This document shows, in pieces, positions 1 through 6,293 of a stretch of 11,441 nt of DNA. The translations under genes were made by a program, and so were the position numbers. Source of the stretch: Clostridiaceae bacterium (GTDB taxonomy: Bacteria; Bacillota; Clostridia; Oscillospirales; Acutalibacteraceae); contig JAEDGK010000066.1 of the NCBI GenBank assembly GCA_016297555.1, positions 1 through 11,441 on the forward strand, in the 5' to 3' direction. The notes beneath the pieces were generated by a model. It saw only the letters and a list, made by a program, of their open reading frames with translations. It was not told the DNA's origin and made no database searches. Each line of letters begins with the position of its first letter. Within the stretch, counting starts at the first letter, position 1.

Positions 1-326
1 TCACAAACAAAGAACTGATAGCCGTTGACCAGGATTCTCTCGGCGTTCAGTGCCGCAGGATTAAAACAAACGGCGCAGAAGATGTTTTGGCAAAACCGCT
101 TGCAAGCGGCGAATTTGCTGTCTGCTTCTTCAATAAAGCGGCAACTCCAACAAGAATGTCTCACTCAATTAAAGATATTGTTTGCAGAACCTTTGTTACA
201 ACGCCTTATGCAGACGGATATGTTGTCCGCGATCTGTGGAGCGGCAATGAATTTGAGGCAGAGGATAAGATTGAAGCAAGCGTTCCCGCGCACGGCGTCA
301 GAGTGTTCAGAGTCAGGGTGAAATAA
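1..326 (+). CDS. GH27-type alpha-galactosidase, C-terminal fragment (5' end outside window)
   Basis: Only the last ~108 codons are present; the frame is open from base 3 and stops at 324-326. The first residues read TNKELIAVDQDSLGVQ, which resembles the NKE(V/L)IAINQDPLG motif that closes the catalytic barrel of GH27 alpha-galactosidases. After it comes a C-terminal beta-domain with DLWSGNEF and an ending PAHGVRVFRV, also typical of the family. Members release terminal alpha-linked galactose (some alpha-N-acetylgalactosamine) from oligosaccharides or glycoconjugates. The catalytic aspartates and any signal peptide lie upstream of the window, so substrate and cell location cannot be judged. 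The sialidase-like gene starts 1 nt after the stop, so the two are almost certainly co-transcribed. Confidence 0.85.
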   Translation, partial: TNKELIAVDQDSLGVQCRRIKTNGAEDVLAKPLASGEFAVCFFNKAATPTRMSHSIKDIVCRTFVTTPYADGYVVRDLWSGNEFEAEDKIEASVPAHGVRVFRVRVK

Positions 327-327
327 T

Positions 328-1590
328 ATGTGTCATAATTTAATTGATAATATTGCTTTCGGTAACGGAGCGGAGGATTACTCAATTCCTCTTATCAGGC
401 TTGACTGTATGCCGCAGGATACTCCCGAGGAACTCAAGTATTTATATGACCTTTCGGTTGTTGATGACAGCCTTGATTATCTCGGTCATCCTGATTCCGT
501 TTTACTTAAAGACGGCAGTATTCTTACGGTTTATCCGTCGGGGCACGGCAAAGGCGCAGTCAGAAGCAAAATCAGCCGCAACGGCGGAAAAACATATGAT
601 TTTGAGATAGAAAACCAGCCCGAGTCATGGCAAAACTCGCGTGAAACTCCGACAGTTTACCGCCTTGAATTTTCGGACGGCAGAGGAGATAAGCTTTTGC
701 TTGCATCAGCCAATCCCGATTGGCATGACGGAAAGGGAACTGTCGGCGGCTTCAATTTCTCGCTCTCCGATGATGAGGGTAAAAGCTGGACTGAATTTGA
801 GCTGTGCTTTTCAAAAAAAGACGAATTCACCGTTATTCCCATAGTAGCCATGGCGTCTTTGACAAGGCTTAAAGAAAACGGTAAATTCGTTGATAAATGG
901 ATGGGATTTTTCCATGACAGCGATTTTGTCAATTACAAAACCGTTTTGTCATTCGAGGGAGAAAAAGCTGTTTGGAGCACTCCCGAGCCTTATTTTGCAC
1001 AGCACAGAGAAATTGAGAAAAAAGCAAATATGTGCGAGGTTGAGGTTATCCGCTCCGACTGCGGAAAGGGCGACGAGCTTTGCCTGATTGCAAGAAGTAA
1101 CAATAAGCATTATAATTCCCTTATTTCTTTTTCAAACGACGAGGGAAAAACCTGGTCGGAGCCTGTGTTTGCCCGCGGAGCGCTCAACGGTGAAAGGCAC
1201 AAGGCTGATTATACGGCGGACGGCAGACTTTTCATAACCTTCCGTTCAATTGAAAGAGGCAAAGAAAAGGTTCGCAAATATGCCGATAAGGGACAGAACT
1301 GGTTCAGCGAGGGCTGGGTAGCCTGGGTAGGAACCTATGAGGATTTGAAAAGCGGCAGCGAGGGTCAATACAGAATCAAGCTTGCTCACACCTACCGTAA
1401 AAATCAGTCCTCTCCGGATATTGTCGCCGAAGCCGATACGGGCTACTGCGGAAATGTTGTTCTTAATGACGGAACGGTGGTTACCTCAACCTACGGCGCT
1501 TTCGGAGAAAGGAACAGCGACGGAGGTTATAAAACCTATGTTGCTTCAAAGAGGATACGCCTTTCCGATGTTGACAGATTAATTAAATAA
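328..1590 (+). CDS. Sialidase-like / BNR Asp-box repeat protein
   Basis: This 420-aa protein carries three Asp-box motifs (S-x-D-x-G-x-T-W type): SRNGGKTY at residues 83-90, SDDEGKSW at 147-154 and SNDEGKTW at 269-276. Asp boxes mark turns in six-bladed sialidase beta-propellers (GH33-like fold). The start was chosen as the first ATG, 1 nt after the upstream stop, with a weak purine-rich site (CAGGGTGAAA); expression is probably coupled to the alpha-galactosidase. No signal peptide is visible at the N-terminus, so the enzyme is likely cytoplasmic and would act on imported glycans. The classical (F/Y)RIP arginine motif is absent (YSIPLIRL at 18-25), so true exo-alpha-sialidase activity is uncertain; another hydrolase or lyase with the same fold is possible. 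The fold assignment is firm, the substrate is not. Confidence 0.8.
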   Translation: MCHNLIDNIAFGNGAEDYSIPLIRLDCMPQDTPEELKYLYDLSVVDDSLDYLGHPDSVLLKDGSILTVYPSGHGKGAVRSKISRNGGKTYDFEIENQPESWQNSRETPTVYRLEFSDGRGDKLLLASANPDWHDGKGTVGGFNFSLSDDEGKSWTEFELCFSKKDEFTVIPIVAMASLTRLKENGKFVDKWMGFFHDSDFVNYKTVLSFEGEKAVWSTPEPYFAQHREIEKKANMCEVEVIRSDCGKGDELCLIARSNNKHYNSLISFSNDEGKTWSEPVFARGALNGERHKADYTADGRLFITFRSIERGKEKVRKYADKGQNWFSEGWVAWVGTYEDLKSGSEGQYRIKLAHTYRKNQSSPDIVAEADTGYCGNVVLNDGTVVTSTYGAFGERNSDGGYKTYVASKRIRLSDVDRLIK

Positions 1591-1606
1591 CTCCGGATAT
1601 AACAAA

Positions 1607-1640
1607 GACGCTGCGGCAAAACCGCAGCGTCAATTTTTTT
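1607..1640 (+). terminator. Rho-independent terminator after the glycan operon
   Basis: A perfect 10-bp stem, GACGCTGCGG / CCGCAGCGTC (1607-1616 and 1622-1631), has a CAAAA loop and is followed by AATTTTTTT. It sits 16 nt after the stop of the sialidase-like gene. The convergent minus-strand gene ends at 1644, so the hairpin may also serve that gene, although only TTT follows the stem on that strand. Confidence 0.92.
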
Positions 1641-1643
1641 GAA

Positions 1644-1862
1644 TTATTTAAGATCTTTGAGCGCTTCTTTAAGAGCAGCCATTTCATCCTTGCTCAAGGT
1701 AACTCCCTTGCCCATCTTTTCATGGTCGGGCGCCCATTCGCGGATGTCGTACTTGGGATCTCTTCCGTTCCAGCTGATGAGGTTAAGCTCTTTGGTCCAA
1801 CCTTTCGGATTTTCGGAAAGAACAGCTACGGATTCAACAATTTCATAAGTAAATTCGGGCAT
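1644..1862 (-). CDS. YdbC/PC4-family small nucleic-acid-binding protein
   Basis: This 72-aa protein has the characteristic core KGWTKELNLISWNGRDPKYDIREW followed, a few residues on, by HEKMGKGVTLS. That pattern is found in Firmicute YdbC-type proteins, which share the fold of the eukaryotic coactivator PC4/p15 and bind single-stranded nucleic acid. The C-terminus is a short Lys/Glu-rich helix (KDEMAALKEALKDLK). The start is well supported: AAAGGAGA (1869-1876 on the minus strand) lies 6 nt before the ATG, and a near-consensus promoter lies just upstream. It is monocistronic and faces the glycan operon. Its physiological role in Clostridia is not known; the name rests on sequence pattern. Confidence 0.85.
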   Translation of the reverse strand: MPEFTYEIVESVAVLSENPKGWTKELNLISWNGRDPKYDIREWAPDHEKMGKGVTLSKDEMAALKEALKDLK

Positions 1863-1895
1863 GGTGTTTCTCCTTTCAATGTTTTATACAATGCT

Positions 1896-1924
1896 ATTAT
1901 AATATAAACTTTTATGAATGTAAA
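1896..1924 (-). promoter_or_regulatory. Sigma-A promoter of the YdbC-like gene
   Basis: On the minus strand TTTACA (1924-1919) is followed by exactly 17 nt and then TATAAT (1901-1896). It points at the YdbC-like gene, giving an expected 5' leader of roughly 25-30 nt with the ribosome site inside it. Confidence 0.85.
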
Positions 1925-1983
1925 CATATATTTTTAAAAATTTTTAAAATAAATGCGTTTTTTTCTGCAAAAACCCTGCCGAA

Positions 1984-2013
1984 GTCATATTGTGGACAGG
2001 TGTTGAATATATT
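1984..2013 (+). promoter_or_regulatory. Candidate sigma-E-type sporulation promoter of the SipL-like gene
   Basis: GTCATATT (1984-1991), a 14-nt spacer and AATATATT (2006-2013) resemble the sigma-E pattern, whose -35 often reads (G)TCATATT and whose -10 reads CATACAnT. The -35 match is strong and the -10 match partial. The element lies about 30 nt before the AGGGGAG ribosome site of the downstream gene. In C. difficile the homologous gene sipL belongs to the mother-cell sigma-E regulon, which fits. No good sigma-A promoter is seen between 1925 and 2043. Confidence 0.5.
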
Positions 2014-2043
2014 ATGATGAAAACAAAGCAAGGGGAGAAGCAT

Positions 2044-3576
2044 ATGAATTTTAATAATGACACCAAGAAGCTCGGATTTTGCGATGCGGTTTATGAAACA
2101 ACGGCGGAGCAGTCGCTTGATGCTGACATTAATTTGCCCGATTATTGCCCTGAAATTCAACGGATTTTAAAATGCACGGTTGTTCCTAATGTTACGGGAG
2201 TTCAAAACAGCTCGGGGCGAGTCACGGCGGAGGCGTCGGCGGTTGTTCGCCTGGTTTATGTTGGTGACAACGGAAAAGCTGCCGGCTATGAGCAAACCTA
2301 TCCCATTCAAAAGTTTGTTGAGTCTGACAGAATTTCTTCAGACTGTGCCGTGAGCGTTTCAGTTAATACCGATTATGCAAACTGCCGAGCGGTAAGCCCT
2401 CGCCGAGTGGATGTCAGAGCCATGCTTACATTCATTTTTAAAGCAATGAAGAAGCGAGAAGAAAATATTCTTTGCTCAGCCGAAGGCGCAGGAATCCAAA
2501 CAATGAAAGAGGATTGTGAGCTTGCCTCTCTGTGCGGTATTTGTGAAAGAGCTTTTTCAATGAGCGAGGTTATAGAGCTCGGTGCTGATAAATCTCCTGT
2601 TTCGCAAATTATAAATGTATCGGCGTGCGCCTGTGCAAGCGAAGTGAAAGTAATCAATAATAAAGCGCTTATAAAAGGCGATTGCACGGTCAAAATATAC
2701 TATATCAGCGACGGTAACGGCTCTGTTGAAAGCACGGAGCATTCAATGCCAATAAGCCAGATAATAGAATCCGATGGGGTTAACGAAAACAGTATCAGCT
2801 CGCTGAGGCTTAGCGTCAGCTCATGCGAAGCCGTGCCGAAATCTGATTCTTCGGGCGAAATGCGTCTTATAGACTTGAATGCAAGAATCAGTGCGTTTAT
2901 GGCGGCATTTGAAGAAACGCCGTTATCGCTGATAACAGATGCATATTCAACGGAATACGAGATTAAAACCACTCCAAAAAGTATGGAAGCGCTAAAATTC
3001 AACTGTGATTTTAATTCTTCATTTACCAATAAGGTTGTTTTTGAAAGCATCGGTGTTAGCGTTGACTGTGTGCTTGCAGTCTGGTGCTCAGAAATTAAAT
3101 ACACCTTTGGCACAAAAGATGACAGATGTGTTATAAACGGCACATATTCCGCAACGGTAATATATCGGGATTCCGAAAATCAAATCGGCATAGTTCAAAA
3201 GCCTGTTGATTTTGATTATTCGGTAAGGCTTCGTGAAAAAGCGGAAAGAATTGTTTGTTTCGGCTCTGTTCAGGCGGGCGCTTGCTCGTGCTCGGTTACG
3301 GGAGACAGCCGCCTTGAAATGAAAACCGAGATGTTTGCAAACGGCGTTATCCTGTCAAGCTGTATGAAAAAATATATAGGCGCCATTGATGTTGATAAAG
3401 ATACAGTAAAAAGAGACAGGGCCTGTGCATTGACGATTTATTTTTGCGACAGCGGCGAAAGTCTGTGGAATATTGCAAGAAAATATAATACAACCGTTGA
3501 AGCAATAATGCTTGAAAACGATTTGACTGATGATGTCGTTGAAAAAAGCCGTATGATGCTTATCCCCGGAGCTTAA
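2044..3576 (+). CDS. sipL: SPOCS (DUF3794) and LysM domain protein, SipL-like spore envelope protein
   Basis: This 510-aa protein begins with a SPOCS-type segment (DADINLPDYCPEIQRILKC near residues 26-44) and appears to contain repeated SPOCS domains over most of its length. It ends in a LysM domain (YFCDSGESLWNIARKYNTT onward to MMLIPGA, about residues 460-510). This architecture matches SipL of C. difficile, which binds the coat morphogenetic ATPase SpoIVA and attaches the coat to the forespore. The start at 2044 is preferred because AGGGGAG lies 7 nt upstream; an in-frame ATG at 1990 falls inside the candidate -35 element. There is no signal peptide, as expected for a mother-cell cytoplasmic protein. 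Presence of the gene implies a sporulating ancestor; current spore formation cannot be proved from it. Confidence 0.85.
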   Translation: MNFNNDTKKLGFCDAVYETTAEQSLDADINLPDYCPEIQRILKCTVVPNVTGVQNSSGRVTAEASAVVRLVYVGDNGKAAGYEQTYPIQKFVESDRISSDCAVSVSVNTDYANCRAVSPRRVDVRAMLTFIFKAMKKREENILCSAEGAGIQTMKEDCELASLCGICERAFSMSEVIELGADKSPVSQIINVSACACASEVKVINNKALIKGDCTVKIYYISDGNGSVESTEHSMPISQIIESDGVNENSISSLRLSVSSCEAVPKSDSSGEMRLIDLNARISAFMAAFEETPLSLITDAYSTEYEIKTTPKSMEALKFNCDFNSSFTNKVVFESIGVSVDCVLAVWCSEIKYTFGTKDDRCVINGTYSATVIYRDSENQIGIVQKPVDFDYSVRLREKAERIVCFGSVQAGACSCSVTGDSRLEMKTEMFANGVILSSCMKKYIGAIDVDKDTVKRDRACALTIYFCDSGESLWNIARKYNTTVEAIMLENDLTDDVVEKSRMMLIPGA

Positions 3577-3587
3577 TTTAAAAACTG

Positions 3588-3612
3588 CCCGCCGTTAATT
3601 CGGCGGGTTTTT
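3588..3612 (+). terminator. Rho-independent terminator after the SipL-like gene
   Basis: The stem CCCGCCG / CGGCGGG (3588-3594 and 3601-3607) has a TTAATT loop and is followed by TTTTT. It lies 11 nt after the stop and separates the spore gene from trxB. Confidence 0.92.
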
Positions 3613-3658
3613 GCATTATAACAAAATAATTCGGAATACTAATCTTGGGGGGACTTAT

Positions 3659-4588
3659 ATGCTTTATGATACGGTAATTATAGGCGCAGGAGCAGCAGGC
3701 TATACCGCGGCAATTTATGCCGCGCGTTCGGGAATGAGCGCTGTTATAATTGAGAACAAAGCGCCGGGAGGTCAGATGGCGATAAGCGAAAAAATTGAAA
3801 ATTATCCCGGATTTCCCGAGGGAATTAACGGCGCAGAGCTTGCCGCCGCATTTCAGCGTTCATCCGAGAGCTTCGGTGTTAAAACAATTTTTACCGATAC
3901 AGAAGGATTCGAATTAAACGAAAGAATCAAAAGAATCAAAACGGCAATGGGGGATTTCGTTTCAAAAACCGTTATTTTGGCAACGGGAGCAAAGTCGGCA
4001 CGCCTCGGAATTGAGCGTGAAGATTTCTTTATTGGCAGAGGACTTTCTTATTGCGCCGTTTGCGATGCGATGTTTTATAAAAATAAAACAACCGTGGTTA
4101 TCGGCGGCGGAAACTCTGCGCTTTCATCCGCCTTGTTTTTGGCAGATTTGTGTAAAAAAGTCATTGTAGTCCACAGAAGAAATGAGTTCAGGGCAGAAAA
4201 AGCATATATCGACGCTTTGAATGAGAGGAAAAATATTGAGGTTATATTTGACTGCATTCCCGAAGAACTTCTCGGTGTTGACAGAATAGAAAATATAGTG
4301 CTTTTGAATAATATAACCGCCGAGAGAAAAACTATAAAATGTGACGGGATTTTTGTCTGTATCGGCTATTCGCCAAACACCGATATGCTTCCCGATTGTA
4401 TAAGCAAAGACAGCGCGGGATATATAAACGCATCGGAAAATACTCATACGAATATTGACGGAGTTTATGCCGCAGGAGATTTAAGAAGCAAGCCGCTTCG
4501 CCAGATTGTTACCGCCGTATGCGACGGCGCAGTGGCGGCTTCTCAGGCAAAAAAATATATCGAGGGTATGAAAGGAAAATGGGAATGA
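3659..4588 (+). CDS. trxB: Thioredoxin reductase (NADPH-type flavoprotein)
   Basis: The 309-aa protein has the low-molecular-weight thioredoxin reductase plan. It shows an FAD dinucleotide motif GAGAAG (residues 9-14), the FAD-region motif ENYPGFP (47-53), the redox-active pair CAVC (C132 and C135) followed by D136, a second nucleotide-binding motif GGGNSA (149-154), the HRRNEFRAE segment (172-180) typical of NADPH binding, and the C-terminal FAD motif YAAGDLRSKPLRQIVTA. It would pass electrons from NADPH to thioredoxin in the cytoplasm. The ATG at 3659 is chosen because GGGGGGA lies 5 nt upstream; an extension to 3611 would run into the preceding terminator. It overlaps trxA by 4 nt (ATGA), so the pair is translationally coupled. 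No clear promoter is visible in the short gap after the terminator. Confidence 0.95.
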   Translation: MLYDTVIIGAGAAGYTAAIYAARSGMSAVIIENKAPGGQMAISEKIENYPGFPEGINGAELAAAFQRSSESFGVKTIFTDTEGFELNERIKRIKTAMGDFVSKTVILATGAKSARLGIEREDFFIGRGLSYCAVCDAMFYKNKTTVVIGGGNSALSSALFLADLCKKVIVVHRRNEFRAEKAYIDALNERKNIEVIFDCIPEELLGVDRIENIVLLNNITAERKTIKCDGIFVCIGYSPNTDMLPDCISKDSAGYINASENTHTNIDGVYAAGDLRSKPLRQIVTAVCDGAVAASQAKKYIEGMKGKWE

Positions 4589-4896
4589 AAATTTTTGATG
4601 TAACGGGCGACAGCTTTTCAAGCGAGGTTGAAAACTATAACGGAACGGTTTTAATTGATTTTTTTGCAGATTGGTGCACACCCTGTAAAATGCTTTCACC
4701 CGTAATTGAGGATGTTGCGGCGGGTGCACCGGCGGAGGTAAAGGTTTGTAAGGTTAATGTTGATTCCGAAAAGGAGCTTGCGGAAAGATTCGGAATAATG
4801 AGCATTCCGACGCTTGTTGTTATGAAAAACGGCGCAGTAAAAAACAGAAGTATCGGTGTTACGGGCAAACAGGCAATAATGGATATGCTTGAATAA
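4585..4896 (+). CDS. trxA: Thioredoxin (partner of TrxB)
   Basis: This 103-aa protein has a canonical thioredoxin fold signature: LIDFFADWCTPCK with the redox cysteines C31 and C34, the buried Asp at D25, and the cis-proline motif SIPTLVVMKNG. The active site is WCTPC rather than WCGPC; a Thr between the cysteines may shift redox potential or partner choice. The start at 4585 overlaps the trxB stop as ATGA, with AAAGGA 8 nt upstream; the in-frame ATG at 4579 is too close to that site. Its natural reductase is very likely the TrxB encoded immediately before it. It shares length and architecture with the second thioredoxin at 7545 but differs clearly in sequence. Confidence 0.95.
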   Translation: MKIFDVTGDSFSSEVENYNGTVLIDFFADWCTPCKMLSPVIEDVAAGAPAEVKVCKVNVDSEKELAERFGIMSIPTLVVMKNGAVKNRSIGVTGKQAIMDMLE

Positions 4897-4980
4897 TCAG
4901 CACAGCCGCCTTCGGATGAATATTCCACGGCAGTTTTGTATGTTTTTAGACATTTGCGCCCATTTGACCGAAAAAGAATA

Positions 4981-5009
4981 TTGACAAACTGTGAACGGAG
5001 CTGTATAAT
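4981..5009 (+). promoter_or_regulatory. Perfect-consensus sigma-A promoter of the 48-aa protein
   Basis: TTGACA (4981-4986), exactly 17 nt, then TATAAT (5004-5009): both hexamers are perfect and the spacing is optimal. Transcription should start near 5016, giving a leader of about 40 nt with TAGGAGGAC in it. The rest of the trxA-to-promoter gap (4897-4980) shows no convincing terminator, only a weak GCCG/CGGC pairing. Confidence 0.93.
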
Positions 5010-5055
5010 CATATCAGCAGCATAAGCTGTAAATAAAACTTAGGAGGACAAAACT

Positions 5056-5202
5056 ATGAACATTATGGGCGCAGCTAATGAGATCCTTAACATGGTTAAG
5101 GAGATTCTTGCCTACTTTAACGAGATCGACGCTGCAAATGTTGTTGAAATCGTTAAGAACGCTGTTGAGAAAATTCTTGCTGGTTTTCCCGCACTTTTCT
5201 AA
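5056..5202 (+). CDS. Unrecognised 48-aa acidic amphipathic helical protein, probably highly expressed
   Basis: The 48-codon frame begins MNIMGAANEIL and ends ILAGFPALF. AGGAGG (5042-5047) lies 8 nt before the ATG. The composition is unusual: no Cys, Trp, Arg, His, Ser, Thr or Gln; six acidic residues and three Lys. Two predicted amphipathic helices (about residues 6-21 and 29-44) flank a NEIDAAN linker. They resemble each other: EILNMVKEILAYF (9-21) and EIVKNAVEKILAGF (31-44), suggesting an internal duplication or helical hairpin. There is no cleavable signal or transmembrane stretch. Codons favour AAC, ATC, AAG and GAG, unlike neighbouring genes, as in highly expressed genes. It stands alone between its own promoter and terminator. 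I do not recognise the family; possibilities include a self-assembling structural peptide, a membrane-surface peptide or a secreted leaderless peptide. That it is a real gene is well supported; function is unknown. Confidence 0.85.
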   Translation: MNIMGAANEILNMVKEILAYFNEIDAANVVEIVKNAVEKILAGFPALF

Positions 5203-5217
5203 GTTTCAGCTTATCCC

Positions 5218-5258
5218 GGGCGGCGCAGTCTTTTGGCTGTGCCGCCCATTTTTCTTTT
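5218..5258 (+). terminator. Strong terminator of the 48-aa protein transcript
   Basis: The stem GGGCGGCGCAG (5218-5228) pairs with CTGTGCCGCCC (5237-5247), 11 bp with one G-U, around a TCTTTTGG loop, and is followed by ATTTTTCTTTT. It lies 15 nt after the stop, closing a transcript of roughly 240 nt. Confidence 0.94.
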
Positions 5259-5284
5259 CGCCTGTCTGTTTAACTAAATTCCTC

Positions 5285-5313
5285 TTGCATTGTGTTACAA
5301 TATATTGTATTAT
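5285..5313 (+). promoter_or_regulatory. Candidate promoter of the exonuclease-rfbB-FTR-trx operon
   Basis: TTGCAT (5285-5290), 17 nt, then TATTAT (5308-5313). It lies just after the preceding terminator and about 105 nt before the exonuclease start. The region between (5314-5417) is AT-rich and shows no other feature except AAAGGA before the ATG. Confidence 0.55.
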
Positions 5314-5417
5314 TACTATAATAAAGATAACAGTCTTTTAAGGTTATATATCTTATCATTAAACCGACATATTTTCTTTTTCCCCGCACAAAGTATTTAA
5401 AACAAAGGAATGTTCCG

Positions 5418-6293
5418 ATGCAGTTTATTGTTATGGACCTTGAATGGAATAATACCTACGCAAAGAAAACAAACGGCTATATTAATGAAATAATTGAGAT
5501 AGGCGCAGTAAAACTTGATGAAGATTTAGAAAACACCGATACTTTCTCCTGCATAATCCGTTCTCAAATAAGCAGAAAGCTCAGAGGAAGCGTTAAACAG
5601 CTTACACATCTTACCAACGATGATATAAGCTCCGGATTTCCGTTTACAAAAGCCTTTTCAATGTTCCGCAAATGGATAGGAAACGGCGAAACCGTTATTC
5701 TGACTTGGGGTGACGGTGACATAAGAGTTTTGCTTGATAATTTTAAATATCTGAACGGCATTAAGGTAATTCCGTTTTTGGATACCTACTGCGATTTGCA
5801 AAAGTGCTTTCAAAAATATATCAAAGGCAATAAGGGTCAGCAGGCAGGCTTACTGACTGCCGCGGAAAAGCTCGGCATTGACCCCGAGATGTATATTCAT
5901 CACCGCGCTTTGGGCGACAGTATGCTGACAGCAGAGATATTGAGACGGATTTATCACACGGGATATGTTGAACCTGAATTTATTAAATGTGACGAAGAAT
6001 TCTATTCAAGATTGCTTTATAAAGCTAAGATTATCAGAAATATTGACAACCCGTTGGTCGATAAAAAGCGGCTCAACCATGTTTGCGAAGCTTGCGGCAA
6101 TCAATGCAGCCAGACTACCAAATGGAAGTTTCATTGCCAGTTTTTCAGAGCAAATTTTTATTGCCCCGAATGTGATTTAAACTATACCGTAGGAGTCAGA
6201 TTTAAAAAGCTCTATGACGAGGTTGAATTCAGAAAAATTGTTTCCGTCAAAGAGCCTGAGCCGACTTCCGAGGTAAAGGAGGAGACTGAATGA
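5418..6293 (+). CDS. DEDDh 3'-5' exonuclease with C-terminal cysteine cluster
   Basis: The 291-aa protein has a DnaQ/RNase T-like exonuclease core. Metal ligands are recognisable as D7 and E9 in VMDLEW, an Asp in WGDGD (D99 or D101), and H162 with D167 in HHRALGDS, which classifies it as the DEDDh subgroup (like KapD or Eri-1 type proteins). A second, C-terminal part (about residues 220-262) holds C223, C226, C230, C240, C249 and C252 in a CxxC...CxxC arrangement that looks like a zinc ribbon. The tail is acidic (EPEPTSEVKEETE). The ATG at 5418 has AAAGGA 8 nt upstream. The substrate, DNA or RNA, cannot be told from sequence; the added Cys module suggests RNA or protein binding, which is inference. 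Its stop overlaps the rfbB start (ATGA), so the two are translationally coupled despite having no obvious functional link. Confidence 0.85.
   Translation: MQFIVMDLEWNNTYAKKTNGYINEIIEIGAVKLDEDLENTDTFSCIIRSQISRKLRGSVKQLTHLTNDDISSGFPFTKAFSMFRKWIGNGETVILTWGDGDIRVLLDNFKYLNGIKVIPFLDTYCDLQKCFQKYIKGNKGQQAGLLTAAEKLGIDPEMYIHHRALGDSMLTAEILRRIYHTGYVEPEFIKCDEEFYSRLLYKAKIIRNIDNPLVDKKRLNHVCEACGNQCSQTTKWKFHCQFFRANFYCPECDLNYTVGVRFKKLYDEVEFRKIVSVKEPEPTSEVKEETE

Noticed and set aside
1990..2043. An 18-residue N-terminal extension of the SipL-like protein
   Set aside because: The ATG at 1990 has no ribosome site and sits in the candidate -35, whereas ATG 2044 has AGGGGAG upstream and begins right before the conserved region.
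3613..3645. A trxB promoter just after the preceding terminator
   Set aside because: TTGCAT overlaps the terminator U-run and no -10 at acceptable spacing is convincing; expression may rely on a non-consensus promoter or on read-through.
4897..4960. A terminator after trxA
   Set aside because: Only a 4-5 bp GCCG/CGGC pairing with a long loop is possible; this is too weak to call although T-rich sequence follows.
5078..5341. An 87-codon frame overlapping the 48-aa gene
   Set aside because: It is a shifted-frame reading through the terminator hairpin into AT-rich DNA with no ribosome site; the 48-aa frame has AGGAGG at correct spacing.
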